Assembly (NCBI GenBank): GCA_963777905.1
Contig: CAVZSM010000015.1
Coordinates: 62,001 to 126,000 of the forward strand
Direction: 5' to 3'
DNA: 64,000 nt
DNA from: Trebonia sp963777905
GTDB taxonomy: Bacteria; Actinomycetota; Actinomycetes; Streptosporangiales; Streptosporangiaceae
Part shown: piece after piece, positions 42,619 through 51,030 of the stretch
Numbering within the stretch: position 1 is the stretch's first letter
Layout of the letters: each line of letters begins with the position of its first letter
Notes under the pieces: generated by a model
Databases searched by the model: none
Told to the model about the DNA's origin: nothing
Seen by the model: only the letters and a program-made list of their open reading frames with translations
Program-made: the position numbers and the translations under genes

Positions 42619-43608
42619 CTATCCCTTCGCGAGTTCCAGGGCCCTGGCGACCACGCCGGCCACCGTCAGCCCGTAGTACTCATACAACTCGGCGGGCACG
42701 CCCACCTCCAGGTCCACGTCCGGCAGCGCGCACTGCGCGAGGTCCGCGACGATCTTGTGCCGCGCGACGGTCTCCGCGACGATGGCGCCGATGCCGCCGT
42801 TCACGGTGTGGTCCTCGATCGTGAGCACCTTGCCCGTCCTGGCGGCGGTGTCGACGATCGCGGCCTCGTCGAACGGCTTGAGGTAGCCGCCGTCGTAGAC
42901 GTCGGCGCTGATCCCGTGCTCGGACGCCAGGACCTCCGCGGCCTGGACGGCCAGGCCGACCCCCATCCCGTGCGCGGCGAGGGTGAGGTCGCCGCCCTCC
43001 CGCAGCCGGGGCCACGTGCCGCGCGGGATGTCAGGCACCGTGTCGTAGACCGGGTCGACCGCCTCGGCGATCCTGATGTAGACCGGGCCCGCTACGGTGG
43101 CGGTGGACCGCATCAGCGCGAGCACCGCGTTCTGGTCGGCGGGGGAGACCACGGTGGTGTTGGCGAAGGTCCGCGCGATCGCGATGTCCTCGACGGCGTA
43201 GTGGCTGGTGCCGAAGTAGCCCATGGCCAGGCCGGACAGCCGCCCGACGAGCCGGACCGGCAGGTGGTTGTAGTCGGCGTCGGTGCGCCACTGCTCGGCC
43301 GTTTTCAGCATGCCGAACGGCGACATGGAGAAGATGTACGGCACGTACCCGCAGGCTGCGAGGCCGGCCGCGACGGAGACGGAGTTGGTCTCCGCGATGC
43401 CCAGCTCGATGTACCTGTCGGGGAACGCCTCGCGGAACTCCGCCAGCGTGTTGGACAGGTCCGCGGTCATGGTCAGCACGCGGTCGTCGCCGGCGGCGAT
43501 CTCGGTGACCGCGTAGCCGGACGGGTTGGCCTTGAGCGCGGTGTCCCTGTCGGTGTCGGAGAAGACGTCGACCATCTTCTTCTCGGTCGGCTCGGGCGAC
43601 TGGCTCAC
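42619..43608 (-). CDS. transketolase, C-terminal subunit (Pyr and C domains)
   Basis: A 329-residue half-transketolase with the pyrimidine-binding domain: MTADLSNTLAEFREAFPDRY, ELGIAETNSVSVAAGLAACG with the catalytic-type Glu, and FSMSPFGMLKTAEQWRTD. The C-terminal domain follows (KVLTIEDHTVNGGIGAIVAE). It pairs with the N-terminal subunit encoded just upstream, whose end it overlaps by 4 nt. Split transketolases occur in many bacteria and often serve a special sugar route rather than the main pentose phosphate pathway. Confidence 0.9.
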   Translation of the reverse strand: MSQSPEPTEKKMVDVFSDTDRDTALKANPSGYAVTEIAAGDDRVLTMTADLSNTLAEFREAFPDRYIELGIAETNSVSVAAGLAACGYVPYIFSMSPFGMLKTAEQWRTDADYNHLPVRLVGRLSGLAMGYFGTSHYAVEDIAIARTFANTTVVSPADQNAVLALMRSTATVAGPVYIRIAEAVDPVYDTVPDIPRGTWPRLREGGDLTLAAHGMGVGLAVQAAEVLASEHGISADVYDGGYLKPFDEAAIVDTAARTGKVLTIEDHTVNGGIGAIVAETVARHKIVADLAQCALPDVDLEVGVPAELYEYYGLTVAGVVARALELAKG

Positions 43609-44510
43609 TGCGCGCTCCCTTCGGCGCCAGCGCCGGCCCCCGTTAGTTCCATCCGCGCGGTGATCTCCGCGACCACGTCGGCGTACTGCTCGGGGTTGAG
43701 CAGGCCGAGGTGCCAGGCCTGCGGCTGCTTCTCCATGAACTCGACGCCGTGCCCCTTGCGCGTCCTGGCGATGACCGCCGTCGGCTGCTCGCTTGTCGCG
43801 GCGTCAGGCAGCTCGTCGAACGTCTTCCTGAGCGTGGCGATGTCGTGCCCGTTAATCTCCTGGACCCGCCAGCCGAAGGCCTCGAACCGCTTGCCGAGCG
43901 GTTCGATGTTCATCGCCAGCGAGGTCGGGCCGGACCCGGAGAACCCGTTGGCGTCCACGATGGCGACCAGGTTGCCCAGCTTGTAGTGCGACGCGGCCAT
44001 CGCGGCCTCCCACACCTGCCCTTCCTGCAGCTCGCCGTCGCCGGTCAGCACGAACGTCCGGTAGTCCCGGCCGGACAGCCGTCCGGCCAGCGCCATACCG
44101 GTGCCGACGCTGAGGTTGTGCCCGAGGGAGCCGGAGGAGAAGTCGATGCCGGGAGCGACCTTCATGTTCGGGTGGTCGTTGAGCGGCGAGCCGACCTTGC
44201 CGAACTGCTTGAGCAGCGTCTTGTCGTAGAAGCCGAGGTCGGCGAGGACGGGCCAGAGCCCGGTCGCCACGTGGCCCTTGCCGAGCAGGAACCTGTCCCG
44301 GTTGGCCCAGCGCGGCTCGCCGGGGCGCAGCCGCAGCGCGTGGTAATACAGCGTCGCGACGATCTCCGCGGAGGAAAAAGTGGAGGAATAGTGGCCGAGT
44401 CCCGCCTGCGCGATCAGGTCGATCGTCTGCAGCCGGATCCAGTCCGCCCGCCTGGCGAGCTCGGCATCGGAAGCCGGCCGCCCGCGCTCCAGGATGATGT
44501 CTTCTGGCAT
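43605..44510 (-). CDS. transketolase, N-terminal (thiamine diphosphate-binding) subunit
   Basis: A 301-residue subunit. GHYSSTFSSAEIVATLYYHA, RDRFLLGKGHVATGLWPVLA, GSLGHNLSVGTGMALAGRLS and the ThDP/Mg motif TGDGELQEGQVWEAA through DANGFSG are family marks. With the C-terminal subunit it transfers two-carbon ketol units between sugar phosphates. It is the first gene of the four-gene leftward operon that also makes the UGSC selenoprotein, and it is divergent from the sugar importer. Confidence 0.9.
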   Translation of the reverse strand: MPEDIILERGRPASDAELARRADWIRLQTIDLIAQAGLGHYSSTFSSAEIVATLYYHALRLRPGEPRWANRDRFLLGKGHVATGLWPVLADLGFYDKTLLKQFGKVGSPLNDHPNMKVAPGIDFSSGSLGHNLSVGTGMALAGRLSGRDYRTFVLTGDGELQEGQVWEAAMAASHYKLGNLVAIVDANGFSGSGPTSLAMNIEPLGKRFEAFGWRVQEINGHDIATLRKTFDELPDAATSEQPTAVIARTRKGHGVEFMEKQPQAWHLGLLNPEQYADVVAEITARMELTGAGAGAEGSAQ

Positions 44511-44796
44511 GAGGTCAGCCTAGATTCGGCCCAACTTGTTGACAATATGCGCTGTGATCAGCGTCGATGGCACTTGAGCTGTGCTCGCGCACAGCATCGC
44601 AGCCGCATCAGGCACGTCACGTTCGGTAGGCGGATGACTATGTGCTGGGGCGACAAGATTGCCGGGCGGCAACTGCTGGCCAGACGATAGTGACCGAAGC
44701 GATACGTGAACTCGCAGGCCAGGCTGTTGACATGCTCGCGGGGCGAGATCGACTCTGTACTTTCGGCGGCGTGGTCCCATCAGACCCCTGTATGAC
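44511..44796. promoter_or_regulatory. divergent control region between the transketolase operon and the sugar-importer operon
   Basis: A 286-nt non-coding stretch. It holds TTGTTGACAA near 44537, a perfect 7-bp-arm palindrome GCTGTGCTCGCGCACAGC (44578-44595, 4-nt loop), and a TTGACA near 44728 that could be a -35 box for the importer genes without a convincing -10 at standard spacing. The shared region suggests co-control of the two operons, perhaps by a sugar-responsive repressor encoded elsewhere. Confidence 0.4.
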
Positions 44797-46095
44797 ATGA
44801 CATATATGCGAGGACGTATGAAACGCTTCAGGAAAGGCAGACGGAACCCCCGGACCGTCCGTATCGCTTTCGGGGTACTGGCGGCGGGTGCGGCAGTGCT
44901 GCTCGCCGCGTGCTCGTCAAGCAGCTCAAGTTCCACTTCCACCGCTGGTTCGAGCGCGGCGCCATCAGGTAGCGCGAGCAGCGCGAACGTGGCCGCGCTG
45001 CAGGCCGACGTCGCCAAGGCCGCGGCGACGCCGAGCTTCAGCGATTACGGGAGCACCTACGGCGGCAAGATCCCCAGCATCGCGAACCTGGCCGGGAAGA
45101 AGATCATGATCATCCCTGGCGTCAGCGCGCTGGCCGCGTGCGAGGAGATCGCGCAGGCCGCCTCGAACATCGCCAAGGCCTCTGGCATGGTGCCGACGAT
45201 CTTCAACAACACGGGCACGACGGCCGAGCACAACACCGCGATCGAGGACGCGATCCACCAGGGATACGCGGCGATCATCATGGGGTGCGCGATGGACCCG
45301 TCGACCAGCGCGCCCGCGATCGCCCAGGCCCAGAAGGCCGGCATCGTGGTGGGCGTCTACGGCGGAACACCGGACATGGACCAGCGGGCCAACACCACCT
45401 ACAACACCGATGACCCCTACGCGCAGGACGCGAAGCTGGCGACCGAGCAGGCGATCGAGCAGCACAACGGCCAGCCGTTCAACGCCATCGCGATCACGTC
45501 GACCGCGACCGGGCCCGCCACGGTGATCGAGGAGGACGCGATCCAGGCCGAGCTGGCGAAGGACTGCCCGAAGTGCACGCTGTCCGCGGTGAACGTCGAG
45601 GTGCCCCAGTGGCAGACGCAGGTCGCCAGCACCGTGACTTCCCAGCTGCTGCAGCACCCGAACGTCAGCGTCCTGTTCCCCGACTACGCGGGTGAGCTGA
45701 CCTACGTGCTCGCGGGCATCCAGGCCGCGCACCGCACCGGCGTGAAGACGTACCTGGCCTTCGGCGGCGGCACGCCGTTCGTCCAGCTGCAAACCGTCAG
45801 TCCGGGCAAGGACGTCATCCAGAGCGATGTCAGCGAGTCCCCGCCGTGGACGGGCTACCTGCTGTTCCTGCAGGCCGCCCGCGGGCTGGAGAAGCTGGCT
45901 CCCATCCCGTATGCCCAGGCCATCGGCCCGGACCTGATGATCACCCCGGATAACGCCGACAGCGTCCTCGCCACCGGCGGCTTCGGAGATCAGTGGGTCA
46001 ACGGCTTCCGCGCACTGCTGGGGCTGCCGGCCCTGACAGGCAGCGCGCTGCACGCCGCGTCAACGCTGAACGGCGCGATGACCGGCAAGCCCTGA
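44797..46095 (+). CDS. sugar ABC transporter substrate-binding lipoprotein (Peripla_BP_4 type)
   Basis: A 432-residue exported lipoprotein. The signal segment VRIAFGVLAAGAAVLLAACS ends in the lipobox LLAAC, followed by a Ser/Thr-rich linker. The mature domain (KKIMIIPGVSALAACEEIAQ, GYAAIIMGCAMDPSTSAPAI, VGVYGGTPDM) resembles ribose/galactose-type binding proteins. ATG 44797 is the longest start; ATG 44818 leaves a more usual signal peptide. It delivers a sugar to the ATPase/permease pair downstream. The sugar is not identifiable. Confidence 0.87.
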   Translation: MTYMRGRMKRFRKGRRNPRTVRIAFGVLAAGAAVLLAACSSSSSSSTSTAGSSAAPSGSASSANVAALQADVAKAAATPSFSDYGSTYGGKIPSIANLAGKKIMIIPGVSALAACEEIAQAASNIAKASGMVPTIFNNTGTTAEHNTAIEDAIHQGYAAIIMGCAMDPSTSAPAIAQAQKAGIVVGVYGGTPDMDQRANTTYNTDDPYAQDAKLATEQAIEQHNGQPFNAIAITSTATGPATVIEEDAIQAELAKDCPKCTLSAVNVEVPQWQTQVASTVTSQLLQHPNVSVLFPDYAGELTYVLAGIQAAHRTGVKTYLAFGGGTPFVQLQTVSPGKDVIQSDVSESPPWTGYLLFLQAARGLEKLAPIPYAQAIGPDLMITPDNADSVLATGGFGDQWVNGFRALLGLPALTGSALHAASTLNGAMTGKP

Positions 46096-46171
46096 CACAC
46101 CGGTTAGGCAGGCGGGCAGTGGCCCGGGCGGGTGATTCCGCACCGGGCTGCTGCCCTGCTCCACGGACATC

Positions 46172-46213
46172 GCCAACGAGCGGAAGCCAACGAGCGGAAG
46201 CCAACGAGCGGAA
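46172..46213. repeat. three perfect tandem copies of a 14-nt unit
   Basis: GCCAACGAGCGGAA is repeated at 46172-46185, 46186-46199 and 46200-46213 without change, and ends just before the Shine-Dalgarno AGGGAGG of the ATPase gene. It may be a slippage-prone spacer affecting the expression ratio of binding protein to ATPase. Confidence 0.85.
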
Positions 46214-46225
46214 AGGGAGGCGTAG

Positions 46226-47857
46226 GTGGAGGCACCGGCTCCCCCAGCGGTCGAGCTGCGCGACATCTCCAAGGATTTCGGCAGCAACCGGGCGCTGGAC
46301 CACGTGGACCTCAGCATCGGCGACGGTGAGGTGGTGGGGCTCGTAGGGCAGAACGGCTCGGGCAAGTCGACGCTGGTGAAGATCCTGTCCGGGGTCCACG
46401 TGCCGGAGCCAGGCGGCCGCCTGTTCGTGAGCGGTGAGGAGGTGCCGCTGCCCTTGGCGCCCGGCCAGGCGAGCCAGATCGGGCTCAGCTTCGTCTACCA
46501 GAACCTGGCGCTGGCGCCAGGTCTGACCGTCCTGGAGAACCTGACCCTCGGTCAGCGAGTTGCCGCCCGCGCGCGGGCGGCGTGGGCGCCGATCAACTGG
46601 CACGGCGAGAAGCGGAGGGGCGCGGCCGTGCTTGACAGGTACGGCGTCCGGCTCAACCTCGACCAGCGCACCGGCGAGCTGCCGCCGGTCGATCAGGCGC
46701 GGCTCGCGATCGTCCGCGCCGCCGAAGACCTCAACAGGTACCGCACGCGCAGCGGCTACAAGCACTCGGTACTCGTCCTCGACGAGCCGACCGTGTTCCT
46801 GCCGGAAGAGGACGTCGAGCAGCTTTTCGACCTCATCCGCACCGTCAAGGCTGAGGGCGCGGCCGTGCTGTTCATCTCACACGACCTGGTCGCGGTCCGC
46901 TCCATCGCCGACCGCGTCGTCGTGCTCAGGGACGGGCGAGTCGTCGCCGAGGTGCCCGCGGGCGAGATCGAGGAACAGGCGCTGGTCGACCTCATCGTCG
47001 GCACGTCGGCGCGGCAGGGCGGGAGCGCCGCCGCGGACGAGGCGCGTCCCGTCGAGGTGACGTTGGCCCCCGCTGGGCCCGCAGGCGCGGAAGACACGCC
47101 GGGGCCGGGGCCGGGCCAGCACGTCGCGGTCGAGCACCTGAGCGACGGGCGGCTGAAGGACCTGTCGTTCGAGATCGGCGCCGGGGAGATCCTCGGCGTG
47201 GCCGGCCTCATCGGCTCGGGCGCCGAGGACCTGCCGTACCTGCTGTTCGGCGCGCACCCGGCCCTCAGCGGCACACTGCGCCTCGGGTCAGAGAAACTCG
47301 ACATCACCGCGCTCAGCCCGCAGCGCAGCGTGCGGCAGCGCATCGCCCTCGTCCCCGCGGACCGCCAGCTGCTGGGGCTGGCCGAACGACTCACCCTGTG
47401 GGAGAACATCGTCATGCTCGTGGAAGACGAGCACTACCGGGGCGGTGTCTTCCACCGCGGCGAGCTCGTGGAGCTCGCCCGCGAAGCCGTCCAGCGGTTC
47501 GAGATCCGGCCGCCGCAGACGCACGCCGTCATTGCGACGTTCTCCGGCGGCAACCAGCAGAAGGCACTGCTCGCGAAGTGGCTGATCGCCGGGCCGCGGC
47601 TGCTGCTGCTGCACGAGCCGACGCAGGGTGTCGACGTCGGCGCCAGGCGGGACATCTACCGGTTCGTGAAATCAGCCGCCACCTTGAATCAGACGTCGGT
47701 GCTGTGGGTGACGACGGACTTCGGTGAGCTCGCCGAGGTCTGCGACCGGGTGATCGTCCTGTCGGAAGGCCGGACGACCGACACGCTGGCCGGCGAAGAA
47801 CTAAGCGACGACGCAATCACCGCAGCGGCGCTGCGGCAGATGAGGGAGGTCAGATGA
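46226..47857 (+). CDS. sugar ABC transporter ATP-binding protein (RbsA/MglA-type, two domains)
   Basis: A 543-residue protein with two nucleotide-binding domains. Domain 1: Walker A GQNGSGKST, signature-like ELPPVDQARLAIVRA and Walker B SVLVLDEPT. Domain 2 (from about 300): a degenerate P-loop GLIGSGAEDLPYLL, as usual in this family, and signature TFSGGNQQKALLAKWL. The 13 or so residues before Walker B in domain 1 (RYRTRSGYKHS) are longer than in RbsA. GTG 46226 has AGGGAGG upstream. It couples ATP use to import through the permease, which it overlaps (ATGA). Confidence 0.9.
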   Translation: MEAPAPPAVELRDISKDFGSNRALDHVDLSIGDGEVVGLVGQNGSGKSTLVKILSGVHVPEPGGRLFVSGEEVPLPLAPGQASQIGLSFVYQNLALAPGLTVLENLTLGQRVAARARAAWAPINWHGEKRRGAAVLDRYGVRLNLDQRTGELPPVDQARLAIVRAAEDLNRYRTRSGYKHSVLVLDEPTVFLPEEDVEQLFDLIRTVKAEGAAVLFISHDLVAVRSIADRVVVLRDGRVVAEVPAGEIEEQALVDLIVGTSARQGGSAAADEARPVEVTLAPAGPAGAEDTPGPGPGQHVAVEHLSDGRLKDLSFEIGAGEILGVAGLIGSGAEDLPYLLFGAHPALSGTLRLGSEKLDITALSPQRSVRQRIALVPADRQLLGLAERLTLWENIVMLVEDEHYRGGVFHRGELVELAREAVQRFEIRPPQTHAVIATFSGGNQQKALLAKWLIAGPRLLLLHEPTQGVDVGARRDIYRFVKSAATLNQTSVLWVTTDFGELAEVCDRVIVLSEGRTTDTLAGEELSDDAITAAALRQMREVR

Positions 47858-48900
47858 GCGCCTCACCGGGAGCACCCGCTCCCGTCGAAACCGGCGGCCA
47901 CCACGAGAGGCCCGCGGAGCGGGACCGGCCGTCGGCGATCCGGCGCCTGGGACTCGAGCGCTACGCGATCGTGATCGTGCTCGTCGCCATGATCGTGGCG
48001 TTCGGGGTGGACATACCGTCGACCTTCCTTTCGATCGGCAACCTCTCCAACATCCTCGGTTCCCAGGCGGTGCTGTTCATCCTCGTGATGGCGGTGCTGC
48101 TGCCGACGATCATGGGCGACTTCGTCGACCTTTCGCTGGGCTCCTCGCTGGGCCTGTCCGCGATGGTCCTGGCCGTGCTCAACGTGCAGCACGGGACGAA
48201 CGTGCTGCTCGCCTGCCTGGCGGGGATCGGCGCGGCGGTCATCGTCGGCTTGTTCAACGTGTTCTTCGTCGTGTATTTCGACAACGACCCGTTCATCGTG
48301 ACGCTCGGCACGATGACGATCGTGCAGGGCATCATCTACATCGTCTCCGGGAACAACAGCGTCGGCATCGTCTCGACGAGCCTGTCGAACTGGGTCTTCT
48401 CGAACGAGTTCCTGTCGATTCCGCTCGAGTTCTACTACGGCCTGGCCATCTTCCTCGTCGTCTGGTACGTGCTCAGCTTCACGCCGGTCGGGCAGAAGGC
48501 TCTCGTGATCGGCCAGTCGCGCGAGGTGGCGCGGCTGACCGGCGTGCGGGTCAACCGCCAGCGCTCCTGGGCCTTCATCATCGGCGCGGCCATCGCCGGC
48601 ATCGCGGGGATCGCGTACGCGGCCACCAACGGCACGGTCGACCCTACGGCGGGCAGCGCCCTGATCCTCCCGGCCTACGCGGCGGTCTTCCTCGGGGCGA
48701 CCGCGATCAAGCCCGGCCGCATCAACGCGCTCGGCGCCCTGGTCGCGGTCTACTTCCTCGCGACGGGTACGGCGGGACTCGAACTGCTCGGCGCGCAGAG
48801 CTACATCCAGCAGATCTTCTACGGTGCGGCGCTGGTCGTGGCGATCACGATTCCGAAGGTGAACCGCGACCGCATCTTCAAAAGGCGGCGGACCGCCTGA
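47854..48900 (+). CDS. sugar ABC transporter permease (RbsC-type)
   Basis: A 348-residue membrane protein with about eight to ten spans, starting with IVIVLVAMIVAFGVDIP and including VDLSLGSSLGLSAMVLA and FLGATAIKPGRINALGA, typical RbsC/BPD_transp_2 stretches. A 35-residue Pro/His-rich N-terminal tail is cytoplasmic. It overlaps the ATPase stop and is followed at once by an SDR gene (1-nt overlap). Confidence 0.9.
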   Translation: MSASPGAPAPVETGGHHERPAERDRPSAIRRLGLERYAIVIVLVAMIVAFGVDIPSTFLSIGNLSNILGSQAVLFILVMAVLLPTIMGDFVDLSLGSSLGLSAMVLAVLNVQHGTNVLLACLAGIGAAVIVGLFNVFFVVYFDNDPFIVTLGTMTIVQGIIYIVSGNNSVGIVSTSLSNWVFSNEFLSIPLEFYYGLAIFLVVWYVLSFTPVGQKALVIGQSREVARLTGVRVNRQRSWAFIIGAAIAGIAGIAYAATNGTVDPTAGSALILPAYAAVFLGATAIKPGRINALGALVAVYFLATGTAGLELLGAQSYIQQIFYGAALVVAITIPKVNRDRIFKRRRTA

Positions 48901-49715
48901 TGGGCGTCCTCGAGGACCTGTTCGACGTGCGCGACCAGGTCGCGCTGGTCACCGGGGGCGCGTCAGGCCTCGGCTACGCGTTCGCGTCGATCCTCGCGGA
49001 CTGCGGCGCGACCGTGATCGTCGCGGACTGGAACGGCGAGCGGCTGGAAAAGGAACTGCGCGGCCTGTCCTCCCGCGGCCGCGTCGCCGGCTACCCGCTG
49101 GACGTCACCGACGCGCCGGCGGTCCGCGCGTGCGTGGACTCGATCGTCGCCGAGTACAAGAGCATCGACATCGCCTTCGCCAACGCGGGCGTGGCGCGCG
49201 GCCGCCCGCCGCTGCTGCCCGAAGGCTGGCTGGACGACATGTCGATGACCGACTACAACGCGCTCATCGACGTCAACCTGCACGGTGTGGTCTACACCGT
49301 GCAGGCGGCGGCGAGGCACATGAAGCAGCAGCGCTCTGGCTCGATCATCACGACCGCGTCGACGGCGGGCCTGCGCAACGATCCGTTCACCCCGTACTCC
49401 TACGCGATCGCCAAGGCCGGCGTCGTCAACTTCACCAAGCAGGCCGCGCACGACCTGGCCCGCTGGAACGTGCGGGTGAACGCGATCGCGCCGGGCCCGT
49501 TCAAGACGAACCTGGGCGGCGGCGGCCCGATGCCGCCGGAGGCCGAGGCCCGCTGGAACTCGGTGATCCCGCTCGGCCGGATGGGCGACCCGGCAGAGAT
49601 CCGCGGCCTGGCACTGCTGCTGGCATCCCCGGCGGGGAGCTTCATGACCGGCGGCGTCTACCCGATCGACGGTGGCGCGCTGCTGCAGGGCCCGTCGCTC
49701 CCGCCCGCCGGCTGA
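48900..49715 (+). CDS. short-chain dehydrogenase/reductase of the sugar-importer operon
   Basis: A 271-residue SDR: TGGASGLGYAFASILAD, ANAGVARGR and TASTAGLRNDPFTPYSYAIA followed by KAG with the catalytic Ser, Tyr and Lys. TGATG overlap with the permease shows co-translation. It probably oxidises or reduces the imported sugar or polyol; the VADWNGE after strand two suggests NAD. Confidence 0.88.
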   Translation: MGVLEDLFDVRDQVALVTGGASGLGYAFASILADCGATVIVADWNGERLEKELRGLSSRGRVAGYPLDVTDAPAVRACVDSIVAEYKSIDIAFANAGVARGRPPLLPEGWLDDMSMTDYNALIDVNLHGVVYTVQAAARHMKQQRSGSIITTASTAGLRNDPFTPYSYAIAKAGVVNFTKQAAHDLARWNVRVNAIAPGPFKTNLGGGGPMPPEAEARWNSVIPLGRMGDPAEIRGLALLLASPAGSFMTGGVYPIDGGALLQGPSLPPAG

Positions 49716-49743
49716 GCCGATCGGCCGGCTGAGGTTCCTTTTC

Positions 49744-49789
49744 ATCCCGAACGGGCCCGTTTCTCCGCCCGGCCGTGTGATGGCCTTAC
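49744..49789. repeat. dispersed short repeat, intergenic copy
   Basis: A 27-nt core beginning ATCCCGAACGGGCCCG and ending TCTCCGCCC matches 59259-59285 at 25 of 27 positions. A following ATGGCC(T/G)TTAC block, 9-10 nt further on, is also shared. This copy lies between the SDR stop and the end of the BrkB gene. The core contains the palindrome CGGGCCCG. Confidence 0.65.
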
Positions 49790-50808
49790 TGCGGACCATC
49801 GTTGGCTGGCGGGGAACCGCTGGCTACCGGCGGCGAGTCCGGTGCTGCGAGGTGGAACTCGACGCGGGCGGCGGGGATGCGTTCCTGCTCGCGGGCCAGC
49901 AGGCCCAGCGCGCGGCCATCCACTGTGGTGGGACGGTTCAGGTCCAGGGCGCGTGGCCACAGCCGGGCATAGCGGACTGCGTCGACTTCGGCCGCGTACA
50001 CCAGCGCCTGACCGACTAGGTACAGCAGGGCGAACATGCCCGCCACGGTGGCGAAGCTGCCGTAGACGGGTCCGGCCTTGGCCACCAGCCTGGCCAGCAG
50101 CGGCGCCCCGGCGTTGAGCACCACCGTCACCGCCGCCGCGCCCAAGACGGCTCCCGGCCACAGCGCACGGATCGGCGCGGGCCGCGCCAGCAGCAACTTG
50201 GCACCGAACAGCAGCACCGCGAAGACGACCAGCGCCGACCCGAGCACCGCGGCCGCCCGCTGCACTCCGGTCTCCCGGGGCAGCGCGGTGGCCACCACCG
50301 TGAGCGCCCCGGTTGCCAGCGCTCCGAGCAGCAGCATCGCCAGCACCACGAACACGCGGAGATACCGTGAGAAGAAACTGGCCCGCTGGCGGTACGGGAC
50401 CGCGGCGACATGGTTCAGCGTCTGGTAGGCGGAGAACACGACACCCGTTCCGGACAGCAGCAAACCGATCAGGCCGGCGATGAACGGGATCGTCGACGTT
50501 GGCAAGGCAGCCAGCGACTGCTCGACCGTGGATCGCAGCGCCTGCGGCACGATCTCGGTGATCAGCCGCTGCCGCAGGTCTGGGTGATCTGCCAGCACCC
50601 GTGACAGCACCGCCACCCCGAGCAGCAGCAGCGGGAAGATGCTCAGGAATCCGTAGTAGGTGATCAGCGCCGCCTGCCGCCCGCCCTCATCGTCGCCGTA
50701 CTTCTTCACCACCGCATAGGGAAATCCCAGCACACCATGCTCGCGCTGCAGGCGGTCCGCCCACGCGATGATCCGGTTCACCAGACCGCTCACGCCTTCC
50801 AAACCCAT
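49786..50808 (-). CDS. YihY/BrkB-family inner membrane protein
   Basis: A 340-residue membrane protein. After a short cytosolic start it has KYGDDEGGRQAALITYYGFL, the conserved opening of the family, then about six spans including SIFPLLLLGVAVLSRVLA and GLIGLLLSGTGVVFSAYQTL. The C-terminal tail is hydrophilic. The true start is ATG 50808 (MGLEGVSGLV); the frame runs open much further upstream but without family similarity. The role of the family is not well defined. Confidence 0.87.
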   Translation of the reverse strand: MGLEGVSGLVNRIIAWADRLQREHGVLGFPYAVVKKYGDDEGGRQAALITYYGFLSIFPLLLLGVAVLSRVLADHPDLRQRLITEIVPQALRSTVEQSLAALPTSTIPFIAGLIGLLLSGTGVVFSAYQTLNHVAAVPYRQRASFFSRYLRVFVVLAMLLLGALATGALTVVATALPRETGVQRAAAVLGSALVVFAVLLFGAKLLLARPAPIRALWPGAVLGAAAVTVVLNAGAPLLARLVAKAGPVYGSFATVAGMFALLYLVGQALVYAAEVDAVRYARLWPRALDLNRPTTVDGRALGLLAREQERIPAARVEFHLAAPDSPPVASGSPPANDGPQ

Positions 50809-51030
50809 GGGGCTAGCTTGCCCGGCACGTCCCGGCAAGTCATCATCCCCGGTAGCCGAACGGGACTGGGGTCTGTGAAGCGGCGTGCACATGTTCACTG
50901 GAGGGAAGGACCTGGATGTGCTCCACCACATACCGCTGCGGGCGCGCCGGTTTGCCGGGCAGCGCTGATGCGCGACATACGGTCCCGGGCCGGTGCTGTG
51001 GACGGCTGAGGAGATGCGGGGGGTGAGGCG

